A stretch of DNA of 49,861 nucleotides from Proteobacteria bacterium SG_bin6 (lineage in GTDB: Bacteria; Pseudomonadota; Alphaproteobacteria; Sphingomonadales; Sphingomonadaceae). Of the stretch, positions 18,430-27,621 are shown one piece after another. Made by a program: the position numbers and the translations under genes. The stretch lies in assembly GCA_002083435.1 (NCBI GenBank), contig LWDJ01000017.1, positions 1 through 49,861 of the forward strand, written 5' to 3'. How positions within the stretch are numbered: the first letter of the stretch is position 1; every line of letters begins with the position of its first letter. The notes below the pieces were generated by a model. The model did no database searches. It was given only the letters and a program-made list of their open reading frames with translations, and had not been told where the DNA came from.

Positions 18430-18912
18430 ATGGCCGACAAACAGCCTTCGCTTCAGGATCTGTTCCTCAATTCGCTCCGCCGCTCGAAAACCCCGGTCAC
18501 CATGTTCCTGGTGAAGGGCGTGAAGCTGCAGGGCATCGTCACCTGGTTCGATAACTTTTCGGTGCTGCTGCGTCGCGATGGTCAGTCGCAGCTGATCTAC
18601 AAGCACGCCATTTCCACGATCATGCCCGCCCAGCCGATCGACATCGACTCGATCCTGGAGACGATCGGCGAGGCGCAGAAGAAGGCGCCGCTGCTCCAGG
18701 AGATTTTTTTGAACGCGGTGCGCAAATCCGAGGAACCGGTGACGATGTTCCTCGTCAATGGCGTGATGCTTCAAGGCTATATCTCGGCTTTTGATCTATT
18801 CTGTATGTTGCTCCAGCGCGATGGACTGGCGCAGCTTGTCTATAAGCACGCCGTTTCCACCGTGCAGCCGGCGCACCCGCTTAATCTAGCCGACGAGACG
18901 GAAAGCGATTGA
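18430..18912 (+). CDS. hfq: RNA chaperone Hfq with two tandem Sm domains
   Basis: Hfq is an Sm-like ring protein that pairs small RNAs with mRNAs. Typical Hfq has 75-100 residues; this one has 160 and two complete copies in one chain. Copy 1 (about 5-68) reads SLQDLFLN...TMFLVKGVKLQG...FDNFSVLLRRDG...IYKHAIST. Copy 2 (about 86-148) reads LLQEIFLN...TMFLVNGVMLQG...FDLFCMLLQRDG...VYKHAVST. Both keep the Sm2 YKH motif (57-59, 138-140) and the N-terminal Q residue (9, 90) of the proximal RNA site. A short acidic linker joins them. A ring would need three chains rather than six. The stop overlaps a TTG start of hflX. A good AAGGAT ribosome site is just upstream. Confidence 0.95.
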   Translation: MADKQPSLQDLFLNSLRRSKTPVTMFLVKGVKLQGIVTWFDNFSVLLRRDGQSQLIYKHAISTIMPAQPIDIDSILETIGEAQKKAPLLQEIFLNAVRKSEEPVTMFLVNGVMLQGYISAFDLFCMLLQRDGLAQLVYKHAVSTVQPAHPLNLADETESD

Positions 18913-20222
18913 GCACGGGGTTCGAGCGCGATCGCGGCGAGTTTGCGCGCGGCGCCAAGGCGGTCGTGGTTCTGCCCGAACAGGGCGGTGCTGCGCGCGA
19001 CGGCGAGGCGCGGCTGGCTGAAACGGCTGGACTCGCCGAGGCTATCGGTCTGGTCGTCACCGATAAGGTCGCGCTGCGGCTGCGCACGCCCCGCCCGGCG
19101 ACCTTGATCGGCCAAGGGCAGATCGAGCAGATCGCCGCCGCTGCGCGGATTGATGAGGCCCAGCTCGTGATCTTCGATGCGAGCCTTACCCCCGTTCAGC
19201 AGCGCAATCTCGAAACCGCGCTCGAAGCCAAGGTGATCGATCGCACCGGGCTGATCCTGGAGATTTTCGGCGAGCGCGCGGCGACCGCCGAAGGACGGCT
19301 GCAGGTGGAACTCGCCCATCTCGACTATCAGGCCGGGCGTCTGGTGCGCAGCTGGACTCACCTTGAGCGCCAGCGCGGCGGTTTCGGCTTCCTGGGCGGC
19401 CCCGGCGAAACCCAGATCGAAGCCGACCGTCGGCTGATCCGCGACCGCATGGCCAAGCTGCGCCGCGAGCTCGATCAGGTGCGCCGCACCCGAGCCCTAC
19501 ACCGCGACCGACGCCAGCGCGCGCCCTGGCCGGTGATCGCGCTGGTCGGCTACACCAATGCCGGCAAGTCGACGCTGTTCAACCGGCTCACCGGCGCCCA
19601 GGTGATGGCGGAGAATATGCTGTTCGCAACGCTCGACCCGACGCTGCGCCAGATCGCTCTGCCTGGGATCGACAAGGCGATCCTGTCCGACACGGTGGGC
19701 TTCGTGTCGGACCTGCCGACGCAGCTCGTCGCCGCCTTCCGCGCGACTTTGGAGGAGGTGGTGTCGGCCGACATCTTGATCCACGTCCGCGACATCGCCC
19801 ATCCCGATAGCGAAGCGCAGCGCGCCGATGTCGAGGCGGTGCTACTGGAACTCGGCGTCGCCGAGGCGACCCCGCGCTTCGAGGCGTGGAACAAGCTCGA
19901 TCTGCTCGATGCGGATGCCCGCGCGGCGTTGCTGGCGGACGCGGTCAGGCGTGATGATGTGATGCCGCTCTCGGCGCTGACGGGCGAGGGGACGGACGCG
20001 CTGCTCCGCGTGGTCGCCGACAAGCTCACTGCCGGCCACCGTCGCCACACGATCGCGCTCGATCTCGCCGATGGTGCGGGGGCGGCCTGGCTCCACCAGC
20101 ATGGCGAGGTGCTCGATCATTGGCTGGAGGATGGGCGCGCGATCTATCAAGTGCGGCTATCGCCCGCGGATTATGAACGGTTCGATCAGCAGGCCGGGCG
20201 CGGCGCCGGAATACCCGGCTGA
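18909..20222 (+). CDS. hflX: Ribosome-associated GTPase HflX
   Basis: A 437-residue GTPase of the Obg-HflX group that splits stalled or 100S ribosomes. The N-terminal HflX domain contains GQGQIEQIAAAA and the FDASLTPVQQRNLE stretch, and is followed by the glycine-rich linker GFGFLGGPGETQIE. The G domain has G1 LVGYTNAGKST near residue 215, G2 ATLDPT, G3 DTVGF and G4 NKLD. It starts with TTG at 18909, overlapping the hfq stop (TTGA); no better start with a ribosome site is close. The hfq-hflX order is conserved across proteobacteria and is tandemly coupled here. The convergent bactofilin gene ends eight bases beyond its stop codon. Confidence 0.95.
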   Translation: MSTGFERDRGEFARGAKAVVVLPEQGGAARDGEARLAETAGLAEAIGLVVTDKVALRLRTPRPATLIGQGQIEQIAAAARIDEAQLVIFDASLTPVQQRNLETALEAKVIDRTGLILEIFGERAATAEGRLQVELAHLDYQAGRLVRSWTHLERQRGGFGFLGGPGETQIEADRRLIRDRMAKLRRELDQVRRTRALHRDRRQRAPWPVIALVGYTNAGKSTLFNRLTGAQVMAENMLFATLDPTLRQIALPGIDKAILSDTVGFVSDLPTQLVAAFRATLEEVVSADILIHVRDIAHPDSEAQRADVEAVLLELGVAEATPRFEAWNKLDLLDADARAALLADAVRRDDVMPLSALTGEGTDALLRVVADKLTAGHRRHTIALDLADGAGAAWLHQHGEVLDHWLEDGRAIYQVRLSPADYERFDQQAGRGAGIPG

Positions 20223-20230
20223 ACCACGGG

Positions 20231-20662
20231 TTATGCGCCCTCGACCACCGGCGGCAGCACCTCGACCAGCACCGGCGCGGTTGTCGCGCCCGCGCCACGA
20301 TGGGTTAGCCGGCCATCGACCTGGGCACCATTCTCGATTTCGATCGTCTCGTACTCGACATCGCCAGTGATCCGCGCGGCACGCTCGATCGTGATGTTGC
20401 GCGCCGAAACGCCGCCCTCGATCGTGCCGGCGATGCGAGCGCTTTCGGCGCGGACATTGCCGATCACCCGACCCTCGGTGCCTTGGACCAGGGTCGCGCA
20501 GGCGAGATCGCCCTCGATCGTGCCGTCGAGATGAAGGTCGGCGGTGGCGCTCAGGTTGCCGATGATTCGCACATCAGGCCCCACCACCGAGAATTGACGC
20601 TTGCCGCCGCCACTGGCCGTCGTCAGGGAACTCGTATCGCGCTGGCGGTTGTTGCTGAACAT
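20231..20662 (-). CDS. Bactofilin-family polymer-forming protein
   Basis: A 143-residue DUF583/bactofilin protein, a cytoskeletal element that polymerises without nucleotide. After a disordered head (MFSNNRQRDTSSLTTASGGG) the core from about residue 28 shows repeated short beta segments with Gly turns: IIGNLSATADLHLDGTIEGDLAC, VIGNVRAESARIAGTIEG, ITGDVEYETIEIENGAQVDGRL. This is the right-handed beta-helix pattern. The start at 20662 is preceded by AAGGGA at eight bases; longer in-frame starts have no ribosome site. Bactofilins often work with M23 peptidases in cell shape, but none is adjacent here. Confidence 0.92.
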   Translation of the reverse strand: MFSNNRQRDTSSLTTASGGGKRQFSVVGPDVRIIGNLSATADLHLDGTIEGDLACATLVQGTEGRVIGNVRAESARIAGTIEGGVSARNITIERAARITGDVEYETIEIENGAQVDGRLTHRGAGATTAPVLVEVLPPVVEGA

Positions 20663-20742
20663 CGTCGATCCCTTCGCTATCAGCCCCATCCTAGCCCGGA
20701 AGGGCGATGGTTGCGCAACCCCGCGCTGCCCGGCGGGGGCGG

Positions 20743-20771
20743 TTGACGGCGCGCGCGGCGCCCCGTATAGG
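20743..20771 (+). promoter_or_regulatory. Sigma70-type promoter of the str operon (rpsL)
   Basis: TTGACG at 20743-20748, a 17-base spacer, then TATAGG at 20766-20771. This matches the sigma70 consensus well. Transcription would start near 20778, giving a leader of about 170 bases before rpsL that contains the hairpin at 20845-20887. Confidence 0.65.
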
Positions 20772-20844
20772 CGCGCGCTGCTCGGGCGGACATCCGCGGA
20801 CATCCGTCGTCGGGCTGCTTGAACATTGCCAGCGGCAAGCGAAC

Positions 20845-20887
20845 AGGCCCAGGGGATCGCCTGCGATCCCCCGAAGGGCCTATTTTT
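20845..20887 (+). terminator. Terminator-like hairpin in the rpsL leader (possible attenuator)
   Basis: A two-part perfect stem: AGGCCC (20845-20850) pairs with GGGCCT (20876-20881), and GGGGATCG (20852-20859) pairs with CGATCCCC (20864-20871), with a CCTG apical loop. It is followed by ATTTTTCG. No gene on this strand ends upstream, so it is not a normal gene-end terminator. Its position between the inferred promoter and rpsL suggests transcription attenuation. Confidence 0.7.
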
Positions 20888-20946
20888 CGTGGAGCCGCCA
20901 GCAAAGTAACCGCCGGGTTTGCCGGTAACATAAGGTGAAGGGCTTC

Positions 20947-21318
20947 ATGCCGACGATCAACCAATTGGTCCGCAAGGGCCGCGAACCGCAGAAGGCCAAG
21001 TCGAAGGTCCCTGCGATGGAGCAGAACCCGCAAAAGCGTGGCGTCTGCACCCGGGTCTATACGACGACCCCGAAGAAGCCGAACTCGGCGCTGCGCAAGG
21101 TGGCCAAGGTCCGCCTGACCAACAGCCGCGAAGTGATCAGCTATATTCCCGGCGAAGGGCACAACCTGCAGGAGCACTCGGTGGTGCTGATCCGCGGCGG
21201 CCGCGTGCGCGACCTTCCCGGTGTGCGCTATCACGTGCTGCGCGGCGTGCTTGACACGCAGGGCGTCAAGGACCGCAAGCAGTCGCGTTCGAAGTACGGC
21301 GCCAAGCGTCCGAAGTGA
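20947..21318 (+). CDS. rpsL: 30S ribosomal protein S12 (Arg at position 88)
   Basis: A 123-residue decoding-centre protein of the small subunit. The conserved TPKKPNSALRK (41-51) and GEGHNLQEHSVVLIRGGRV loops are present. Residue 43 is the usual Lys, but residue 88 is Arg (GGRVRDLPGV, codon CGC at 21208-21210) where E. coli has Lys. K88R is a well-known streptomycin-resistance substitution, and sphingomonads are known for natural streptomycin resistance. The ATG at 20947 is preceded by AAGGTGAAGGG; an in-frame GTG 12 bases upstream is probably part of that ribosome site. First gene of the str operon. Confidence 0.97.
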   Translation: MPTINQLVRKGREPQKAKSKVPAMEQNPQKRGVCTRVYTTTPKKPNSALRKVAKVRLTNSREVISYIPGEGHNLQEHSVVLIRGGRVRDLPGVRYHVLRGVLDTQGVKDRKQSRSKYGAKRPK

Positions 21319-21374
21319 TCCACAGTAAGCCCCGGACAGGTTCCGGACCGGCTGAAGCATAAAGGAAACAAGCA

Positions 21375-21845
21375 ATGTCGCGTCGTCGTCGTCCCGAAAA
21401 GCGGGAAATTCTGCCCGATCCGAAGTTCGGGGATGTGGTGCTGTCGAAGTTCATGAATTCGGTCATGCTCGATGGCAAGAAGTCGGTTGCCGAAGCGATC
21501 GTCTATGGTGCGCTCGACACGATCGAGGCGCGCGCGAAGCGCGAGCCGCTCGGCGTGTTCCACGATGCACTTACCAATGTGAAGCCGGGTATCGAGGTGC
21601 GCAGCCGCCGCGTCGGTGGCGCTACCTACCAGGTGCCGGTGGAAGTCCGCCCCGAACGCGCTCAGGCGCTTGCGATCCGCTGGCTGATCTCGGCAGCGCG
21701 CGCGCGCGCCGAGAAGACGATGGCCGCGCGGCTTTCGGGCGAGCTGATGGACGCCGCGAACAACCGCGGCAACGCCGTCAAGAAGCGCGAGGACACGCAC
21801 CGCATGGCCGAGGCCAACCGCGCCTTCTCGCACTATCGCTGGTAA
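21375..21845 (+). CDS. rpsG: 30S ribosomal protein S7
   Basis: A 156-residue primary binder of the 16S rRNA 3' domain. It matches the family at full length, from SRRRRPEKREILPDPKFGD through VLSKFMNSVMLDGKKSVAE to the C-terminal MAEANRAFSHYRW. AAAGGAAAC lies upstream as the ribosome site. In E. coli S7 represses translation of its own operon by binding the rpsL-rpsG spacer. The spacer here is 56 bases and contains GGACAGGTTCC, but no convincing 16S mimic could be recognised by eye. Confidence 0.97.
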   Translation: MSRRRRPEKREILPDPKFGDVVLSKFMNSVMLDGKKSVAEAIVYGALDTIEARAKREPLGVFHDALTNVKPGIEVRSRRVGGATYQVPVEVRPERAQALAIRWLISAARARAEKTMAARLSGELMDAANNRGNAVKKREDTHRMAEANRAFSHYRW

Positions 21846-21851
21846 TGGTTG

Positions 21852-21880
21852 AAAGGCGACGCGAACCAGCGTCGCCTTTT
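21852..21880 (+). terminator. Terminator-like hairpin between rpsG and fusA
   Basis: Perfect 11-bp stem AAAGGCGACGC (21852-21862) with GCGTCGCCTTT (21869-21879), six-base loop, then TTGGCTTT. It begins six bases after the rpsG stop codon. The weak T tract suggests partial termination. A possible -10 element TATATC at 21907-21912 downstream could restart transcription for fusA, but its -35 is poor. Confidence 0.65.
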
Positions 21881-21965
21881 GGCTTTCGCAACTCGCGCAT
21901 CGCCTCTATATCGCGCGCGCCCGGGGGTCGCCCTGGGGTGTCCGCACATCCAAGGAAGACCTGTC

Positions 21966-24062
<2,097 letters not shown>

Positions 24063-24099
24063 TGCGTTGATCCCTTCGGGACATCGTGAGACGTTGAGG

Positions 24100-24129
24100 A
24101 CGGGCGTGGAGCGATCCACGCCCGTTTCT
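24100..24129 (+). terminator. Intrinsic terminator after fusA
   Basis: Perfect 11-bp stem ACGGGCGTGGA (24100-24110) with TCCACGCCCGT (24115-24125), GCGA tetraloop, then TTCT. It lies about 40 bases after the fusA stop codon and just before the lipoprotein gene, so it separates fusA from tuf. Confidence 0.75.
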
Positions 24130-24148
24130 GCGTCTTGGGGAGCGGACG

Positions 24149-24652
24149 ATGCGCAAACTGGTGCTGGTTGGCCTAATGGCGCTCGGCGCGTGCGGTGGCG
24201 AGGAGCGGCGACAGACGGTGGTGACGGCCGATGGTGGTCGAGCCGAGGTGACGACGCACGACGATGGCGGGGCGGCGACGCTTAACCTCACCGGCGCCAA
24301 TGGTGAGCTGGCGAGCTTCACCGCAGGCGACAGCGCTCGCTGGCCGAACGACTGGCCTGATTTCGCGCCGGCTTATCCTGGCGCCAAGGTACAGGCGAGC
24401 ATGGGCGGGACCAGCAAAGACGGGAAGGGCGGGATGGTGAGCTTCACCACCGGTGATTCGGCGGAAAAGGTAATCGCGTTCTACCAGGTGCGGGCCGAGG
24501 CCGCCGGGATCAAGGTCGTCACCACGACCGAGGCGGGTGGAAGCCGTCAGTTCAGCGCGACGGATGACACCAGCGGACGCTCGCTCAACGTTTCGGCGAC
24601 GAGCGAGGACGGTGCGACTCAAGTCGCGGTCGTCGCGGGGATGAAGCAATAA
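24149..24652 (+). CDS. Putative lipoprotein of unknown function
   Basis: A 167-residue protein with a lipoprotein signal: MRKLVLVGLMALGAC, lipobox ALGAC with Cys at 15, so it is probably anchored in the envelope. The mature part has an acidic Gly-rich head and then a compact domain (WPNDWPDFAPAYPGAKVQAS, SAEKVIAFYQVRAEAAGIKV, RSLNVSATSEDGATQVAVVAG) rich in beta strands. The AYPGA...VIAFY...G pattern recalls proteins annotated only as hypothetical in sphingomonads. It sits between fusA and tuf, genes that are adjacent in most str operons, and follows the fusA terminator. AGCGGACG upstream is a weak ribosome site. Confidence 0.85.
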   Translation: MRKLVLVGLMALGACGGEERRQTVVTADGGRAEVTTHDDGGAATLNLTGANGELASFTAGDSARWPNDWPDFAPAYPGAKVQASMGGTSKDGKGGMVSFTTGDSAEKVIAFYQVRAEAAGIKVVTTTEAGGSRQFSATDDTSGRSLNVSATSEDGATQVAVVAGMKQ

Positions 24653-24684
24653 GCTCTTACCCGCTAACGGTGGTGGTCTGCCGC

Positions 24685-24713
24685 TGGACAAGTGCCGTTC
24701 AGCCATCCATATC
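24685..24713 (+). promoter_or_regulatory. Candidate promoter for tuf in a 262-base leader region
   Basis: TGGACA at 24685-24690, a 17-base spacer and CATATC at 24708-24713 give a modest sigma70 match. If used, the tuf mRNA would carry a leader of roughly 190 bases with no open frame of note. The rest of 24653-24914 has GC-rich short hairpins (for example GGCGCGCC near 24780) but no T tract, and no tRNA gene was seen. Confidence 0.35.
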
Positions 24714-24914
24714 GCCGCCTCGCGCGCCGTGGAGTCGAAGGCGAAATTCGCTCTAGCCATCCCGACGCGCTTGGGCTAAAGGCGCGCCTTCATCGCCGGC
24801 CTGGGTTTGGCCGGTGCTTGTCGTTTGGGGCCGCCAAGCCCTGATCCAGAGATGAAGACGGGTTCAAAAGGCCGTTCGCCCGGCGGCGGTTCGGTTTGAT
24901 AGACAGAGGAAGAA

Positions 24915-26105
24915 ATGGCGAAAGCAAAGTTCGAGCGGACCAAGCCGCACCTGAACATTGGGACGATCGGCCACGTCGACCACGGCAAGACCTCGCTGAC
25001 GGCGGCGATCACGAAGGTTCTCGCTGAAACCGGCGGCGCGACGTTCGTCGACTATGCGAACATCGACAAGGCCCCGGAAGAGCGTGAGCGCGGCATCACC
25101 ATCTCGACCGCGCACGTCGAGTATGAAACCTCGGCGCGCCACTATGCGCACGTCGATTGCCCCGGCCACGCCGACTATGTGAAGAACATGATCACCGGCG
25201 CCGCGCAGATGGACGGCGCGATCCTGGTCGTGTCGGCGACCGACGGCCCGATGCCGCAGACCCGCGAGCACATCCTGCTCGCCCGCCAGGTCGGCGTGCC
25301 GGCGATGGTCGTGTTCATGAACAAGGTCGATCTGGTCGACGACGAGGAAATCCTCGAACTCGTCGAGCTGGAAATCCGCGAACTGCTCAGCAGCTACGAC
25401 TTCCCGGGCGACGATATTCCGATCATCAAGGGTTCGGCGGTGAAGGCGCTCGATGGCAGCGACACCAAGCTTGGCCACGACGCCGTGCTCGAACTGATGC
25501 GCGCGGTCGACGATTACATTCCGCAGCCGGAGCGTCCGCTCGACAAGCCGTTTATGATGCCGATCGAAGACGTGTTCTCGATCTCGGGTCGCGGCACCGT
25601 GGTGACCGGCCGTGTCGAAACCGGCATCATCAAGGTGGGCGAGGAAGTAGAAATCGTCGGCATCCACGACACCCGCAAGACCACGGTCACGGGCGTCGAA
25701 ATGTTCCGCAAGCTGCTCGATCAGGGCCAGGCTGGCGACAATATCGGTGCGCTGCTCCGCGGCGTGGCGCGTGACGAAGTCGAGCGTGGCCAGGTGCTGG
25801 CGAAGCCCGGCTCGATCACCCCGCACACCGAATTCTCGTCGGAAGTTTACGTGCTGTCGAAGGACGAAGGCGGCCGTCACACGCCGTTCTTCGCCAACTA
25901 TCGCCCGCAGTTCTACTTCCGCACGACCGACGTGACCGGCACCGTCGAGCTGCCCGCGGGCACCGAGATGGTCATGCCCGGCGACAATGTTGCGCTCGGC
26001 GTGAAGCTGATCGCGCCGATCGCGATGGACGTCGGCCAGCGCTTCACCATTCGCGAAGGCGGTCGCACCGTCGGCGCGGGTGTTGTCAGCGGCATCACGA
26101 AGTAA
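24915..26105 (+). CDS. tuf: Elongation factor Tu
   Basis: A 396-residue GTPase that delivers aminoacyl-tRNA to the ribosome. It is canonical throughout: GHVDHGKTSLT (19-29), ERGITIS, DCPGHADYVKNMITGAAQMDG, NKVDLVDD, domain II GRGTVVTGRVETG and the C-terminal GGRTVGAGVVSGITK. AGAGGAAGAA upstream is a strong ribosome site. It keeps the str-operon order after fusA but is separated from it by a terminator, a lipoprotein gene and its own 262-base leader. Alphaproteobacteria often carry a second tuf copy elsewhere; none is in this window. Confidence 0.98.
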   Translation: MAKAKFERTKPHLNIGTIGHVDHGKTSLTAAITKVLAETGGATFVDYANIDKAPEERERGITISTAHVEYETSARHYAHVDCPGHADYVKNMITGAAQMDGAILVVSATDGPMPQTREHILLARQVGVPAMVVFMNKVDLVDDEEILELVELEIRELLSSYDFPGDDIPIIKGSAVKALDGSDTKLGHDAVLELMRAVDDYIPQPERPLDKPFMMPIEDVFSISGRGTVVTGRVETGIIKVGEEVEIVGIHDTRKTTVTGVEMFRKLLDQGQAGDNIGALLRGVARDEVERGQVLAKPGSITPHTEFSSEVYVLSKDEGGRHTPFFANYRPQFYFRTTDVTGTVELPAGTEMVMPGDNVALGVKLIAPIAMDVGQRFTIREGGRTVGAGVVSGITK

Positions 26106-26119
26106 TATAGCACACCGCG

Positions 26120-26151
26120 CCGCCCGATTCCCCGGAAGGGGAGTCGGGCGG
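26120..26151 (+). terminator. Terminator-like hairpin after tuf
   Basis: CCGCCCGA (26120-26127) pairs with TCGGGCGG (26144-26151) and, past one mismatch, TCCCC pairs with GGGGA around a GGAA loop. It is followed by TTGCTATTT and, further on, eight Ts at 26170-26177. It lies 14 bases after the tuf stop codon and separates str from S10. Confidence 0.72.
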
Positions 26152-26265
26152 TTGCTATTTGTGTAAGGCTTTTTTTTGGAGTGGAGCCCACTCCGTCGCC
26201 GGGCTGCGTGCCCATGTGACGCTTGTGACGCTTAGCTCCGCTGCTCTTTCGCATCGGTAGGGACA

Positions 26266-26574
26266 ATGGACTCGAATATTCGCATTCGCCTGAAGGCGTT
26301 CGATCATCGCGTGCTCGATCAAGCGACCGGCGACATCGCCGACACCGCGCGACGTACTGGCGCGCTCATTCGCGGTCCGATCCCGCTGCCGACGCGCATT
26401 GAAAAATTCACGGTCAACCGTGGCCCGCACATCGACAAGAAGTCGCGCGAGCAGTTCGAGGTGCGCACTTATAAGCGTATGCTCGACATCGTGCAGCCGA
26501 CCCCGCAAACGGTCGATGCTTTGATGAAGCTCGATCTCGCGGCAGGCGTTGACGTGGAGATCAAGCTGGCGTAA
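26266..26574 (+). CDS. rpsJ: 30S ribosomal protein S10 (NusE)
   Basis: A 102-residue S10, also the NusE partner in antitermination. It starts MDSNIRIRLKAFDHRVLDQ and keeps RRTGALIRGPIPLPTRIEKFTVNRGPHIDKKSREQFE, then the C-terminal VDVEIKLA. A GGTAGGGAC ribosome site lies just upstream. First gene of the S10 block. The 114 bases before it hold a small hairpin (GGAGTGG-AGC-CCACTCC, 26178-26194) and a 9-base tandem repeat GTGACGCTT (26216-26233), but no convincing promoter. An unusual 295-base spacer separates it from rplC. Confidence 0.97.
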   Translation: MDSNIRIRLKAFDHRVLDQATGDIADTARRTGALIRGPIPLPTRIEKFTVNRGPHIDKKSREQFEVRTYKRMLDIVQPTPQTVDALMKLDLAAGVDVEIKLA

Positions 26575-26869
26575 GCGCGCCGCTCTCCTACGGGAACAAG
26601 GATTCGCGCCGTGTATGGCGCGCGTCGCCCCGGCGAAAGCCAGGGCCTCCGGCCTCCGGGTTCACCCGGCCTCAAGAGCCTCCGCGAGCGGGGGGACGAG
26701 CCAAGGCTTCATTCGGGATACCGCCGGCGCCTCTGGGCGCCGGGACAGCGTCCCCCGTCGCGCCCGGGCAACCGGGCACCAGCCCGGGACGGGGCTCGCT
26801 TAGATTTTTGGGCTGGTATGCCCGCCGGGAAATGGTTCCGGGCGGGCCTCTGCATTTGGAGGTGAGATC
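26575..26869 (+). other. 295-bp rpsJ-rplC spacer with serial hairpins and a REP-like copy
   Basis: No gene seen. The spacer contains a degraded copy of the GTCGCCCCGGCGAAAGCC repeat (about 26625-26645) and a string of hairpins. These are CCGGG-TTCA-CCCGG (26656-26669), CCGGCGCC-TCTG-GGCGCCGG (26724-26743), GCCCGG-GCAA-CCGGGC (26762-26777), AGCCC/GGGCT near 26781-26796 followed by TTAGATTTTT, and a 12-position stem with one mismatch at 26820-26847 ending 22 bases before rplC. A strong GGAGGTGAG ribosome site for rplC follows. Confidence 0.65.
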
Positions 26870-27619
26870 ATGCGCACTGGCGTGATCGCGAAGAAAATGG
26901 GGATGACCCGTTTGTTTCAGGAGGACGGCCGGCACGTGCCGGTAACCGTTCTCCAGCTTGAGAAGCTTCAGGTGGTTGCGCGCCGCGAGATCGATCGGGA
27001 CGGTTATGTCGCGGTCCAGCTCGGTGCCGGCACCGCCAAGGCGAAGAACGTCGCCAAGCCGCAGCGTGGCCATTTCGGCAAGGCCGAGGTCGAGCCTAAG
27101 GTGATCGTCCGCGAATTCCGCGTGAGCGAGGACGCGCTGCTTGATGTCGGCGCGGAAATCGCTGCCGACCATTTCGTCCCGGGACAGCTGGTCGACGTAC
27201 AGGGGTATACACAGGGTAAGGGTTTCGCCGGCGCGATGAAGCGCTGGGGCTTCGGTGGTCTGCGCGCGACGCACGGCGTTTCCGTCTCGCACCGCTCGCA
27301 CGGCTCGACCGGCAACCGCCAGGACCCGGGCAAGGTCTTCAAGAACAAGAAGATGGCCGGCCATATGGGCGACCGTCAGCGCACCCAGCAAAATCTCGAA
27401 GTCGTCTCGACCGATGTCGAGCGCGGGCTGATTTTCCTGAAGGGCTCGGTGCCGGGTTCGAAGGGTGGTTGGCTGATCGTGAAGGACGCGGTCAAGGTGA
27501 AGGCGCCCGAGGGCGTGCCCTACCCGGCCGCGATCAAGGCCGCCAACAGCAACCAGGCAGCCGATACGCCCGCTGAAACAGCGCCGGCGGCGGACGCCAC
27601 CGACGGCCAGGAGGGCTGA
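26870..27619 (+). CDS. rplC: 50S ribosomal protein L3, with C-terminal tail
   Basis: A 249-residue L3, an early assembly protein near the peptidyl transferase centre. Family features are MRTGVIAKKMGMTRLF, the VQGYTQGKGFAGAMKRWGFG loop, HRSHGSTGNRQDPGKVFKNKKMAGHMG and GSVPGSKGGWLIV. It is longer than E. coli L3 (209 residues) because of an Ala/Asp/Glu-rich tail after about residue 222 (SNQAADTPAETAPAADATDG), a kind of extension seen in alphaproteobacteria. GGAGGTGAG precedes the start. rplD begins two bases after its stop codon. Confidence 0.97.
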   Translation: MRTGVIAKKMGMTRLFQEDGRHVPVTVLQLEKLQVVARREIDRDGYVAVQLGAGTAKAKNVAKPQRGHFGKAEVEPKVIVREFRVSEDALLDVGAEIAADHFVPGQLVDVQGYTQGKGFAGAMKRWGFGGLRATHGVSVSHRSHGSTGNRQDPGKVFKNKKMAGHMGDRQRTQQNLEVVSTDVERGLIFLKGSVPGSKGGWLIVKDAVKVKAPEGVPYPAAIKAANSNQAADTPAETAPAADATDGQEG

Positions 27620-27621
27620 AC

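Noticed and set aside
24653..24914. Possible tRNA gene upstream of tuf
   Set aside because: No cloverleaf or TTCGANTC-type T-arm could be assembled in this region; it is better described as a leader.
26170..26194. Eight Ts followed by a 7-bp hairpin before rpsJ, considered as an intrinsic terminator
   Set aside because: The T tract precedes the stem on the plus strand, and on the minus strand it becomes an A tract after the stem, so neither orientation fits. It may only extend the U-rich tail of the tuf terminator.
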